DNA from: Myxococcales bacterium
Lineage (GTDB): Bacteria > Myxococcota_A > Polyangia > Palsa-1104
Assembly (NCBI GenBank): GCA_003170275.1
Contig: PNAM01000106.1
Span: 160,052-224,051 of the forward strand
Direction of reading: 5' to 3'
Length of the DNA stretch: 64,000 nt
The translations under genes and the position numbers were made by a program. The notes below the pieces were generated by a model. It was given only the letters and a program-made list of their open reading frames with translations, searched no databases and was not told where the DNA came from. Of this stretch, positions 15,930-23,986 are shown one piece after another; within the stretch, counting starts at the first letter, position 1, and the number at the start of each line of letters is the position of its first letter.

Positions 15930-16574
15930 CTAAAACGCGACGCCGAGGCCGAGTTGGCAGGTGAGCGCGTTGCCGTCGCTGGCGTGGTCCGCCAGGACCC
16001 AGTCGTAGCTCAGGCGCGCTTCGAGGAACACGCGCTGTTCCTGCTTGCGCCACAGGTCGATCGTCGGCGCGAGGAAGGCGCCCATGGTCGGGCTTTCGGC
16101 GTAGTGATCGTCGGTGTGGGGCAGCTCGAGGACCAGGAGCCCGAAGGTGTGCCCGAGCTCGATGCGCAGGCGCGTGCCGGTGGGAATGACGAACGCCGCG
16201 GCGACGGTCCAATGCTGGAACGTGACGCCGAACGTGGTGGCGCCGGCGAATATGCCGAGCCGCATGAGCACCGCGAAGCCGTTCTTGGCCTCGCCGCCAA
16301 TCGACAGATCGGCCGAGGTCCCCAGCCAGTCGGAGCCGAGCAGGCGTCGGTAACCCGGCAGGACCTCGACGGCGATCACCGGGCGGCCACGTGGTTCTCG
16401 TCGCGGCGGCGCGACCAACGGCGGCGGCTCCGGAGGCGCTTCGGGTTGCACGAGGGTCGCGGCGTCGCGCACCGCCTGGGACGGCGGCTCGTCGTCGCCC
16501 ATCGCCGGCGGCTGCTCCTGTGCGCGCGCGAGGCCGGCGAGCAGCAGCAGCGCGGCGAAAATACGCGCGCTCAT
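15930..16574 (-). CDS. Predicted outer-membrane/periplasmic beta-rich protein
   Basis: A 214-residue protein with a signal peptide (MSARIFAALLLLAGLARA), a Pro/Glu-rich linker (about residues 25-60) and a C-terminal beta-rich domain. The alternating strands (GFAVLMRLGIFAGATTFGVTF, RVFLEARLSYDWVLA) end in a terminal Phe (LGLGVAF*), as expected for an outer-membrane barrel. ATG 16574 overlaps the previous gene's stop (ATGA). No specific function is recognised. Confidence 0.7.
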   Translation of the reverse strand: MSARIFAALLLLAGLARAQEQPPAMGDDEPPSQAVRDAATLVQPEAPPEPPPLVAPPRREPRGRPVIAVEVLPGYRRLLGSDWLGTSADLSIGGEAKNGFAVLMRLGIFAGATTFGVTFQHWTVAAAFVIPTGTRLRIELGHTFGLLVLELPHTDDHYAESPTMGAFLAPTIDLWRKQEQRVFLEARLSYDWVLADHASDGNALTCQLGLGVAF

Positions 16575-17008
16575 GGGCCGTCTCCCCCGGGGCCGTCGGT
16601 CGATGAGAGGTCGGGCGGGGCCGCGAGATCGACCGGGGAGAGATCGTGGAGCGAGAGATCGGGCGGCGGCGGATTCGGCGCCGGCTGCGGATCGCACGAA
16701 TCGAGGAAGCCGATGCACGGCGGGGCCGGTTTGGGCGACATCGGCGGCGTCTCGCACGCGCCGCTGGCGACCAGCTGATCGCAGCTCTGGTCGCGCACGT
16801 CGGTCGCGAGCGGATCGTCGAGATCGGGCCGGGTGTCGTCGCAGCCTCGACCGGCAGTACAATGGTACAGGCTGTCCAGCGGCGCGTGGCAGCAGTCGGC
16901 CAGGTGACGCACGGCCTCTTCGCAGTGCAGCTCACCGCCGTCGATCGGCGACGCGCCGCTGAGCAGGACCAATCCCGCAAGACCGAGGGCTCGAGGCAAC
17001 CACCGCAT
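16571..17008 (-). CDS. Small Cys-rich secreted protein with Pro-rich tail
   Basis: A 145-residue protein with a short signal peptide (MRWLPRALGLAGLVLLSGA). An eight-Cys region follows at about residues 28-105 (including HLADCCHAPLDSLYHC), probably disulfide-bonded after export. The last ~35 residues are rich in Pro, Asp and Leu (PDLSLHDLSPVDLAAPPDLS), typical of lipoprotein or surface linkers in myxobacteria. It is translationally coupled to the downstream beta-rich protein. Not recognised. Confidence 0.65.
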   Translation of the reverse strand: MRWLPRALGLAGLVLLSGASPIDGGELHCEEAVRHLADCCHAPLDSLYHCTAGRGCDDTRPDLDDPLATDVRDQSCDQLVASGACETPPMSPKPAPPCIGFLDSCDPQPAPNPPPPDLSLHDLSPVDLAAPPDLSSTDGPGGDGP

Positions 17009-17107
17009 GCGGGGGGTGATTGCAAGCGCGCTGCCAACCGAGATTGCTTGGCGTTTCGCTGCGGTTACCGTCGAGAAGCTGACAGGAGTGTCGCGTCGCC
17101 GCTGACG

Positions 17108-18958
17108 TCAGCGGACCACGCTGAACGAGACGCGGCCGCCGCGGCCGGGCGAGCCGTCGGGGCCGCTGGAGCCGCTCGAGCCGGAGCTGCCGCTCGAGCC
17201 GGCGCTGCAGCCGGGGTCGTCGGTGACCGTGTTGCCGTCGTTGTCGGTGTGGGTGGTGGCCGAGCGGCCCGAGCCACCGGAGCCGCCCGAGCCGCCGGAG
17301 CCGCCCGAGCCGCCCGAGCCGCCGGCTCCCGCGTCGCTGGTGATCACGTGCTGCAACAGCGCCACGGTGCCGTCGCAGGGCGCGTCGCCGCACGAGACCT
17401 CGACCCGCACGTCGCCGCCGTCGCCGCCCGGCCCGCCCGGACCGCCGTCGCCGCCCGGCCCGCCGTCGCCGCCGCTCTGGCACTCGCCGCCGCTGGAACC
17501 GCTCGAGCCCGACGAGCCCGAGCTGCCGGTGTAGCCTTGCGCGCCCGCGCTGGCGATGCGGAACCCCGCCAGGTCGGCGCTCTCGACGACGGCCTGATAG
17601 TTGCCCGCCGGCTCGCACACGGTGAATAGGTAGCGATTGGGATCGCGGTGATCGACCAGCACGGTCAGGCCCGGTCCGTTCGCGCCCGCTTCGGGTCCGC
17701 TGAAGATCAGATCGGCCGGGCGCTCGTAGTACAGGCCCCACTCGAACGCGAACAGGCGCTTCCCGGCGACGCTCACCGGCAGCACGAACTTGTTGCGCAT
17801 CTGCGCCAGGTTCACGGCGTCGCGCATGGCGATGTGCTCGACGAAGTGGAACGCGCCGCCCTTGTCGAGGTAGGCGGCCGGATTCTCCAGCTTCACCTCG
17901 CCGACGGTGACGCACGGGCTGGTGTCGAGCTCGCGCTTGGACCCGCACAGGGTCACCGAATGGGAGATGCCGCCGGCATCGATCAGGAGCGCGCCGCGCA
18001 GCTTGAGCTCGGGCAGGACCGACAGGCCGGGCCGGTCGCCGCTGTAGCCGAGCAGCGTGGCGGTCTGTTGCCAGACCTGCTGGCGCACCAGCACGCCGCG
18101 CATCGGCACCTTGCTCGCGTCGAGCCAGCCGCGCAACGGCGGATGGTCGGCGAGCGAGAGCGCGTTCACGCCGTGGGTCATCACGGCGCTCTCGACGGCG
18201 GCGGCGTCGTTGCGCACCTCGGGGAACGGCGAGGCGGCGATGTGCAGGCGGATCACGCGGCGGCGCGACTCGTCGCGCAGCGTGGGCTCGGGCAGGCGAT
18301 CGATGAAGCGGCGCAGCGTCTGCTCGTTCCCGGTCGACGCAACCTGGTCGATGAGCGGAACGTCGACGCGCTGTCCGCGCCACTCGCCGTGCTCGAGGTC
18401 GACCGTGGCGATCAGGTCCTCGGCGAAGCCGGCAGCGACGGGGCCGAGATGGTGGTTGTCGAGCGCGCGGCGCAGGTTGGCGAACAATTTCTGATCGACG
18501 ACGGGGTGGCCGTCGAAGCCGTTCTTGCGCTCGATGTACAGCTTCTGCATCGCCTGTAGCCGCGCCTGCAGCGCCGGCGACTTCTCGAAATCGCCGTTTC
18601 GGATGAGCTTGCGGTAGCCGCGCCCGGCGACGTCGAGGAGCGACGCGGCGTCCTCGCGCGGCACGCTCTTGACCAGATCGTTGGCGCAGCGGCGCCACAG
18701 ATCGGGATCGATCTTCCCGTCGGCCAGGCCGCCCACCAGCGCCGTGCGCATCTTGTCGTCGAACGCGGGCAGGTGCGGGCCGCGCGTGCGCAGATCACAC
18801 ACCGCCGGGCTGGCGTCCGGCTGACCGAGGTAGGCGACCAGCGCCGGCCCCGAATCGAACGCCACCAACTGCGCGGCGGTCATCGGCAGCGGAAACTCTT
18901 GCGCGCAGCCGACGGCGCCGAGCGTGCCGAGGAGAAACAGGACTGAAATGGGGCGCAT
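17108..18958 (-). CDS. Large lipoprotein with Gly/Ser and Gly/Asp/Pro repeats
   Basis: A 616-residue protein beginning at ATG 18958 with a lipobox (LFLLGTLGAVGC). Residues ~25-450 form a globular region without a recognised domain. From about residue 475 come low-complexity tracts: GSS repeats, GGDGGPGG repeats, a Cys-bearing spacer, GGS repeats, a DNDGNTVTDD loop and a second GSS tract. It ends in a short strand (RVSFSVVR). The repeats look like flexible or collagen-like surface linkers and are prone to length change. It starts 2 bp after the small secreted protein gene. Function is unknown. Confidence 0.75.
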   Translation of the reverse strand: MRPISVLFLLGTLGAVGCAQEFPLPMTAAQLVAFDSGPALVAYLGQPDASPAVCDLRTRGPHLPAFDDKMRTALVGGLADGKIDPDLWRRCANDLVKSVPREDAASLLDVAGRGYRKLIRNGDFEKSPALQARLQAMQKLYIERKNGFDGHPVVDQKLFANLRRALDNHHLGPVAAGFAEDLIATVDLEHGEWRGQRVDVPLIDQVASTGNEQTLRRFIDRLPEPTLRDESRRRVIRLHIAASPFPEVRNDAAAVESAVMTHGVNALSLADHPPLRGWLDASKVPMRGVLVRQQVWQQTATLLGYSGDRPGLSVLPELKLRGALLIDAGGISHSVTLCGSKRELDTSPCVTVGEVKLENPAAYLDKGGAFHFVEHIAMRDAVNLAQMRNKFVLPVSVAGKRLFAFEWGLYYERPADLIFSGPEAGANGPGLTVLVDHRDPNRYLFTVCEPAGNYQAVVESADLAGFRIASAGAQGYTGSSGSSGSSGSSGGECQSGGDGGPGGDGGPGGPGGDGGDVRVEVSCGDAPCDGTVALLQHVITSDAGAGGSGGSGGSGGSGGSGGSGRSATTHTDNDGNTVTDDPGCSAGSSGSSGSSGSSGPDGSPGRGGRVSFSVVR

Positions 18959-18960
18959 CG

Positions 18961-19182
18961 TTAGTGCCACTCTCCGATCCACCAGCCGTGCTCTTGCGCG
19001 TCGCGCTCGCGCTGTTCGCGCAGCTCGCGATCGCGGCGCTCGAGCTTCTCCTGCTCGGAGTAGCGCGAGTAGTCGCAGCGTTTGCCCTCGTCCCGCGCCC
19101 GCTCGTGCGCGGAGGCGGTGCCGCCGAACGCCGCGCCGGAGAGGGTCGCGATCAGTGCAATCAAGCCGAGCCTGGAGCGCAT
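18961..19182 (-). CDS. Small secreted charged protein
   Basis: A 73-residue protein from ATG 19182 with a signal peptide (MRSRLGLIALIATLSGAAFGGTASA). The mature part is highly charged (SEQEKLERRDRELREQRERD, a probable short helix) and ends GWWIGEWH. The start is set by GAGGAGG in a hairpin loop just upstream. It was probably co-transcribed with the repeat-rich lipoprotein that begins 2 bp downstream. Not recognised. Confidence 0.65.
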   Translation of the reverse strand: MRSRLGLIALIATLSGAAFGGTASAHERARDEGKRCDYSRYSEQEKLERRDRELREQRERDAQEHGWWIGEWH

Positions 19183-19202
19183 GTTCAACCTCCTCGTTGA
19201 AC
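19183..19202 (-). promoter_or_regulatory. Hairpin presenting the ribosome-binding site in its loop
   Basis: GTTCAAC (19183-19189) and GTTGAAC (19196-19202) form a perfect 7-bp inverted repeat whose 6-nt loop is GAGGAG on the minus strand. The stem ends directly against the ATG at 19182. In mRNA the Shine-Dalgarno bases would sit in the loop, a layout that could tune translation. There is no T-run, so it is not a terminator. Confidence 0.5.
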
Positions 19203-19254
19203 CTGAGACGACCGAGACCGGCTGATATTAAAAAGGTTTACGATTCTTTACGCG

Positions 19255-20256
19255 TCACGGATTCGCGCGGTATTCGTCGAGCATTACCTGCACCTTCTGT
19301 AGGAGCGCGGGCGACACCCAACCCTGCGCGGCCAGCTTGCGGCGCGCTTCCGCCGTCGCGGTCTGGTACGACTCGCGCAGCTCCGCGGTGACCGGCACCA
19401 GCTCGATCCCCTGCTTGACGAACAGGCCGCCGAGCAGCTGCTCATCGGTCAGGCGGCTCACCTCGTCGACGCGCGCGATCGCCTTGGCGGCGGCGGCGCG
19501 GATGAGCTGCTGATCTTCCGAGGCCAACGCATCGAAAGCGCGATTGGCGATGATCAGGCAGCCGCACATGTACTCGGTGCGCAGATCGGTGAGGTAGCGG
19601 GCGCGCGTGGACCATTGAAAGGCGAGCGCCGCGGTGGGCAGGGCGAGAAAGCCGTCGACCTTGCCGTCGTCGTAGGTGGCGAGCGCCTCGGCGATCGGCG
19701 CCGGGATCAGGAGCATGCCGGCCTCGCGTGCGGCGCGGTTGGCGGTCTCGTCGATGTCCCAGTGCCACAGCTTGGTTCGCTTGAGCTCGGCGAACGAACG
19801 GATCGGCCGCCGCGAGAGCAGGATGTCCGGACCGATGTTGGGACCGCCCAGGTACGCGAAGCCTTCCTTGGCGAACTCCTCGGTCAGGACCGGCGTGAGC
19901 CGGTGCAGCACGCGCACCGCCTCTTCGTGGCTGCGATACAGGCCGGGCAGTCGCGTCACCTTCATGGTGGGTGCGAGCTGCTGGCACAACATCCCGGCCG
20001 ACGCGCTGCCGTCGAGCTGATCGCGGTGGATGCGCCCGCCGACTGCGATCTCGTCGCCGGCGATGCCGCCGAAGTACCACTTCACCTGCACCGCGCCGTG
20101 CGTGAGCAGCTCGACGTCACGGGAAAACGCGCGAAACTCGCGCGCCCACGCGGTCCCGTCGGGCGCGGCGGTGGCCAGCCGCAACACGCGCGTGTCGGCC
20201 GACGCGTTCGCGCCGGCGAGCAGCAGCAGCAGGCAGGCGAGGGCGGGGCGCTTCAT
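19255..20256 (-). CDS. TRAP-type solute-binding protein (DctP family), orphan
   Basis: A 333-residue periplasmic binding protein with a signal peptide (MKRPALACLLLLLAGANASA). Family features include VLRLATAAPDGTAWAREF at the mature N-terminus, LPGLYRSHEEAVRVL and the EAL-YDDGKVDGFLALPTAA region. These proteins bind carboxylates or similar anions for the DctQM membrane subunits. No DctQ or DctM is adjacent, so it either serves a transporter elsewhere or works as a sensor or carrier. Ligand unknown. Confidence 0.88.
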   Translation of the reverse strand: MKRPALACLLLLLAGANASADTRVLRLATAAPDGTAWAREFRAFSRDVELLTHGAVQVKWYFGGIAGDEIAVGGRIHRDQLDGSASAGMLCQQLAPTMKVTRLPGLYRSHEEAVRVLHRLTPVLTEEFAKEGFAYLGGPNIGPDILLSRRPIRSFAELKRTKLWHWDIDETANRAAREAGMLLIPAPIAEALATYDDGKVDGFLALPTAALAFQWSTRARYLTDLRTEYMCGCLIIANRAFDALASEDQQLIRAAAAKAIARVDEVSRLTDEQLLGGLFVKQGIELVPVTAELRESYQTATAEARRKLAAQGWVSPALLQKVQVMLDEYRANP

Positions 20257-20278
20257 GAACCGCCCTATTGTACACCGG

Positions 20279-20593
20279 TTACTTGCGGCGGGCGGCGTGC
20301 TGCTTGCGGTAGCGTTCCTTCTCGGTGACGCTCAAGCCCTTGTGCTGCGCGGCGCAGAACATGCCGAAGCGCGGGGCCGCCACGTTCTTGCAGCCCGGGT
20401 AGTAGCACAGCACCGTCTGGCGGCGCGCTCGCGGGGCGAGGCCGCGCGCCCCGATGCCGTTGACGGCGCCGTCGAGCGCATGGCGCACGCGCTGCAGCGT
20501 GAGGCGCTCGACCTCGGACGCGACCTGTCGCGCGAAATCGGCGAGCAGCGGTTTGATCAACGAAGTGGGGTCGTTTTTCCGCGGTCGGGGCAT
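20279..20593 (-). CDS. Small protein with a Cys/His zinc-finger-like motif
   Basis: A 104-residue basic protein from ATG 20593 (MPRPRKNDPTSLIKPLL...); longer in-frame starts exist up to 20707. The middle is helical (ADFARQVASEVERLTLQRV). The C-terminal part has CYYPGCKNVAAPRFGMFCAAQHK, a C-x4-C-x11-C-x3-H pattern compatible with zinc binding, followed by a Lys/Arg-rich tail. It may bind nucleic acid. It is divergent from the tandem ligase gene, with a perfect hairpin or operator between them. No family is recognised. Confidence 0.6.
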   Translation of the reverse strand: MPRPRKNDPTSLIKPLLADFARQVASEVERLTLQRVRHALDGAVNGIGARGLAPRARRQTVLCYYPGCKNVAAPRFGMFCAAQHKGLSVTEKERYRKQHAARRK

Positions 20594-20631
20594 TGTCGCT
20601 TTGCTCCCATGCTCAGATGTCATTGTTGATC

Positions 20632-20650
20632 GCAATTCCTGCGGAATTGC
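20632..20650. promoter_or_regulatory. Perfect inverted repeat in a divergent intergenic region
   Basis: GCAATTCC-TGC-GGAATTGC is a perfect 8-bp inverted repeat with a 3-bp centre. It lies between the divergent zinc-finger-like gene (from 20593) and the tandem ligase gene (from 20725). GTTTATACC about 12 bp downstream resembles a -10 region for the ligase gene. It is a candidate operator; the bound protein is unknown. Confidence 0.45.
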
Positions 20651-20724
20651 TCGTGGGACGCGTTTATACCAAAAGCCGAGTGGTTGGTGAACTTTCGAAC
20701 GATTCATGGTTGGATACCTTCCGC

Positions 20725-22830
20725 ATGAAAATTGCTTTTACGCACAACCTCAAGTTGACCGATTCCGAGGATGAAGCGGAGTTCGACACCGCGGAGACCG
20801 TCGCTGCCATCGCGTCTGCGCTGGTCGCCACGGGGCACGAGGTAGAGAAGATCGAGGTCTCCGGCCCGGCGTCGCACCTGGCGGCGCGCATCGAGGCGTT
20901 CGCGCCCGATCTGATCTTCAACACCGCAGAGGGACGGCGCGGCCGCGCGCGTGAGGCGTTCTATCCGGCGCTGTTCGAGGAGCTGGGCTTTCCGTACACC
21001 GGCTCGGACGCGTACGTGCTGACGGTGACGCTCGACAAGTGGCTCACCAAGCTGGTGCTCAAGCAGCAGGGCGTCGACACGCCGGCCTCGCGCCTGGTGA
21101 CCGCGCGCGAGCTGGCGCTGCTGGAAAAAGTCGAAGGCTCGCTCGGCGTGCCGCTGCCGGCGATCGTCAAGCCCAACTACGAAGGCTCGTCCAAGGGCAT
21201 CGGCGACGAGTCGGTGGCGCGCGATTGGAAGTCGATGCGCGCGCTGGTCGAGAAGATGGTCAAGCTCTACCCGAGCGGCGTGATCGTCGAGGAGTTCATC
21301 CCCGGCCTGGACATCACCGTGCCGTTCATCGAGGGGCTCGGCGAAGACGGCGTGCTCACGCCCGTCGAGTACGTGATCGAGAGCGCGGCGAAGTCCAAAT
21401 ACAACCTGTACGACTACCGGCTCAAGAACACCGACTCCGCGCGGGTCACCGTGCGCTGCCCGGCCGAGCTGCCGCGCGACGTGCTCCAGCGGGTCAAGTC
21501 GCTCTCCAAGATCGTCGTGCGCACGCTCGGCATGCGCGACGTCGGGCGCATCGACTTTCGGCTCGGCGACGACGGGCGCATCTATTTCCTCGAGGTCAAC
21601 GCGCTGCCGTCGATGGAGCCGGGCGCGTCGCTGTTCGCGGCGGCCAAGCGCGAGGGGCTCGGCTACGACCAGACCATCGATCGGGTGGTCAAGTCGGCGG
21701 CGGTGCGCTGGGGCCTGCAGACGCCCGAGACGCAGCCGCGCAAGAAGCCGGAGAAGCTGCGCGTGGGCTTCACCTTCAACATGAAGCGCGTGGACTCCAA
21801 GCACGGGAACGATGCCGAGGCTGAATATGACCCGCCCGAGACCATCGACGCGATTCGCAACGCAATCGAATCGCTCGGCCACGAGGTGGTGCCGCTCGAG
21901 GCCAACAGCGAGCTGCCGCAGCGGCTCTCGGAGTCGAAGGTCGATCTGGTGTTCAACATCGCCGAGGGCCTGTCGGGGCGCAACCGCGAGGCGCAGGTGC
22001 CGGCGCTGTGCGAGCTGGTCGGCATCCCGTACACCGGATCCGATTCGGCGACGCTGGCGCTGGCGCTCGACAAGGCGCTCGCCAAGCGCATCTTGCGGCA
22101 GCACGGGATCCTCACGCCCGAGTTCCAGGTGATGGTGAGCGGGCGCGAGAAGCTGCATCCCGCGCTGGCCGCCAAGTTCCCGCTGATCGTCAAGCCCAAC
22201 GCCGAGGGCTCGTCGAAGGGCATCGCCTCGACCGGCGTGGTCGACGACGAAGCCGGGCTGCGCGTGGCGGTCAAGGATCTGATCGAGCGCTACCGGCAGC
22301 CGGCGCTGATCGAGGAGTACATCTCGGGGCGCGAGTTCACCGTCGGCCTTTTGGGCGACAAGCGGCCGCGCGTGATGCCGCCGATGGAGATCTGCTTCAT
22401 CGACAAGGCCAACCAGCGGCCGGTCTACGACTTCGAGGTCAAGCAGGAGTGGGAGAAGCACGTCTACTACGAGTGCCCCGCCAAGCTGTCGCCGACCGAG
22501 GCCAAGGCGGTGGAGCGCGCGGCGCGCGAGACCTTCGTGGCGCTCGACTGCCGCGACGTGGCGCGCGTGGACCTGCGCATGAGCGCGTCGGGGCAGGTGT
22601 ACGTGCTGGAGGTGAATCCGCTGCCGGGCCTGACGCCGGATTATTCGGATCTGGTGTTGATCTCGAACGCGGCGGGCATCGATTACCGCACGTTGATCGG
22701 CGAGATCCTCGCCGGCGCGCTCAAGCGACTGCGCGAGAAGAAGCGCGAAGACAAGCCGCTCGGCGAGCGTCGTCCCGACGGTAAGGACTTCAAGCCGCAC
22801 CTGCGCACCACGCCCGAGGCGGCGTCCTGA
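20725..22830 (+). CDS. Tandem D-Ala-D-Ala-ligase-like ATP-grasp protein
   Basis: A 701-residue fusion of two complete Ddl-like modules, about residues 1-335 and 350-680, starting at ATG 20725 (MKIAFTHNL). Each has the N-terminal fold, an ATP-grasp loop (IVKPNYEGSSKGIG and IVKPNAEGSSKGIA), an EEF/EEY-I-G motif and a C-terminal metal/substrate site (FLEVNALPSMEP and VLEVNPLPGLTPDYSD). The second copy keeps the Ddl-type GREFTV; the first reads GLDITV and lacks the usual P-G-(L/M)-T, so it may differ in substrate or be degenerate. Typical Ddl is about half this length. It is coupled by a 4-nt overlap to a DmpA-type peptidase, hinting at a pathway making and trimming an unusual peptide. Confidence 0.9.
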   Translation: MKIAFTHNLKLTDSEDEAEFDTAETVAAIASALVATGHEVEKIEVSGPASHLAARIEAFAPDLIFNTAEGRRGRAREAFYPALFEELGFPYTGSDAYVLTVTLDKWLTKLVLKQQGVDTPASRLVTARELALLEKVEGSLGVPLPAIVKPNYEGSSKGIGDESVARDWKSMRALVEKMVKLYPSGVIVEEFIPGLDITVPFIEGLGEDGVLTPVEYVIESAAKSKYNLYDYRLKNTDSARVTVRCPAELPRDVLQRVKSLSKIVVRTLGMRDVGRIDFRLGDDGRIYFLEVNALPSMEPGASLFAAAKREGLGYDQTIDRVVKSAAVRWGLQTPETQPRKKPEKLRVGFTFNMKRVDSKHGNDAEAEYDPPETIDAIRNAIESLGHEVVPLEANSELPQRLSESKVDLVFNIAEGLSGRNREAQVPALCELVGIPYTGSDSATLALALDKALAKRILRQHGILTPEFQVMVSGREKLHPALAAKFPLIVKPNAEGSSKGIASTGVVDDEAGLRVAVKDLIERYRQPALIEEYISGREFTVGLLGDKRPRVMPPMEICFIDKANQRPVYDFEVKQEWEKHVYYECPAKLSPTEAKAVERAARETFVALDCRDVARVDLRMSASGQVYVLEVNPLPGLTPDYSDLVLISNAAGIDYRTLIGEILAGALKRLREKKREDKPLGERRPDGKDFKPHLRTTPEAAS

Positions 22831-23939
22831 CGAAAAAACGGGAGCGCAGGCGGCTGCGCGATCTGGGCATCTCGCTTGGAAAATATCCGACCGGTCCGCT
22901 CAACGCGATCACCGACGTGGCGGGCGTCAAGGTCGGGCACACGACGCTGATCAGCGGCGCCGGCAAGCTCGATCGCGGCAAGGGGCCGGTGCGCACGGGC
23001 ATCACCTGCGTGATGCCGCACGACACGGTGTACACCGAGCGGCTGATCGGCGGTGCGTTCGTGCTCAACGGCGCGGGCGAGGTGGCCGGCCTCACGCAGG
23101 TCGTCGAGTGGGGGCTGCTCGAGACGCCGATCCTGCTCACCAACACCATGTCGGTGGGCAAGGTCTCCGACGCGGCGGTCAAGTGGATGACCCGGCGCCA
23201 CCCCGGCATCGGCGGCGAGGACGACGTGATCCTGCCGGTGGTCGGCGAGTGCGACGATTCGTTCCTGAGCGACGCGGTGGGACGGCACATCCACTCCGAG
23301 CACGTGTACCGCGCGATCGAGACCGCGGCGGGCGGGCCGGTGGCGGAGGGCTCGGTCGGCGCGGGCACCGGGATGATCACCTGCGACTTCAAGGCCGGCA
23401 TCGGCACCTCGTCGCGCACCATCAGCGCCGACGTGGGGCGCTACACGCTGGGCGTGCTGGTGCTGACCAACTTCGGCGTGATGCCCAACCTGCGCATCGA
23501 CGGCGTGCCGATCGGCGAGCTGCTCCTGCCGACGTTCACCGATCTCTCCAAGCGCGTCGCCAACTACGGATCGATCATCGCGCTGATCGCCACCGACGCG
23601 CCGCTGCTCTCGTCGCAGCTCACCCGCCTGTGCAAGCGCGCGGCGCTCGGCGTGGGGCGCTGCGGCTCGTACGCGGCGCACGGCTCGGGCGAGATCATGC
23701 TGGCGTTCTCGACGGCGAACAAGGTCCCGCGCGTGACCCACGGCATGACCCACAAGGTCGAGATGATGCTCGACCGCGCGATCGGCCCCTTCTACGAAGC
23801 GGTCATCGAGGCCACCGAAGAAGCGATCGTCAACGCGCTGTGCATGGCCGACGACATGGTCGGCCAGAACGACAACTTCGCCCCCGGCCTCCCCCTCGAC
23901 CAGGTCGTCGACCTCCTCCACAGATACCGTCCGCGATAA
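22827..23939 (+). CDS. P1-family aminopeptidase/amidase (DmpA-like)
   Basis: An N-terminal-nucleophile hydrolase that self-cleaves at a Gly-Ser bond; the expected nucleophile is in AAHGSGEIMLAFSTANK. Other family features are DVAGVKVGHTTL, GAFVLNGAGEVAGL and SVGAGTGMITCDFKAG. The usual N-terminus (RDLGISLGKYPTGPLNAIT) is encoded upstream of the first GTG (22917), in a frame open only to CTG 22827. That CTG overlaps the ligase stop as CTGA and has GAGG 7 bp upstream, so I place the start there (370 residues). Family members hydrolyse D-amino acid amides and esters or beta-peptides. Pairing with a Ddl-like ligase suggests a shared substrate. Confidence 0.9.
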   Translation: MTKKRERRRLRDLGISLGKYPTGPLNAITDVAGVKVGHTTLISGAGKLDRGKGPVRTGITCVMPHDTVYTERLIGGAFVLNGAGEVAGLTQVVEWGLLETPILLTNTMSVGKVSDAAVKWMTRRHPGIGGEDDVILPVVGECDDSFLSDAVGRHIHSEHVYRAIETAAGGPVAEGSVGAGTGMITCDFKAGIGTSSRTISADVGRYTLGVLVLTNFGVMPNLRIDGVPIGELLLPTFTDLSKRVANYGSIIALIATDAPLLSSQLTRLCKRAALGVGRCGSYAAHGSGEIMLAFSTANKVPRVTHGMTHKVEMMLDRAIGPFYEAVIEATEEAIVNALCMADDMVGQNDNFAPGLPLDQVVDLLHRYRPR

Positions 23940-23986
23940 CGGATAACAAGCGGACTTAACTTTTTAACTTGTTGTAGGGTTGCGAC

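Noticed and set aside
17200..17540. Possible CRISPR-like array (regular short repeats)
   Set aside because: The repeats are codon-phased Gly/Ser tracts inside a lipoprotein gene, with no spacers of constant length and no cas genes.
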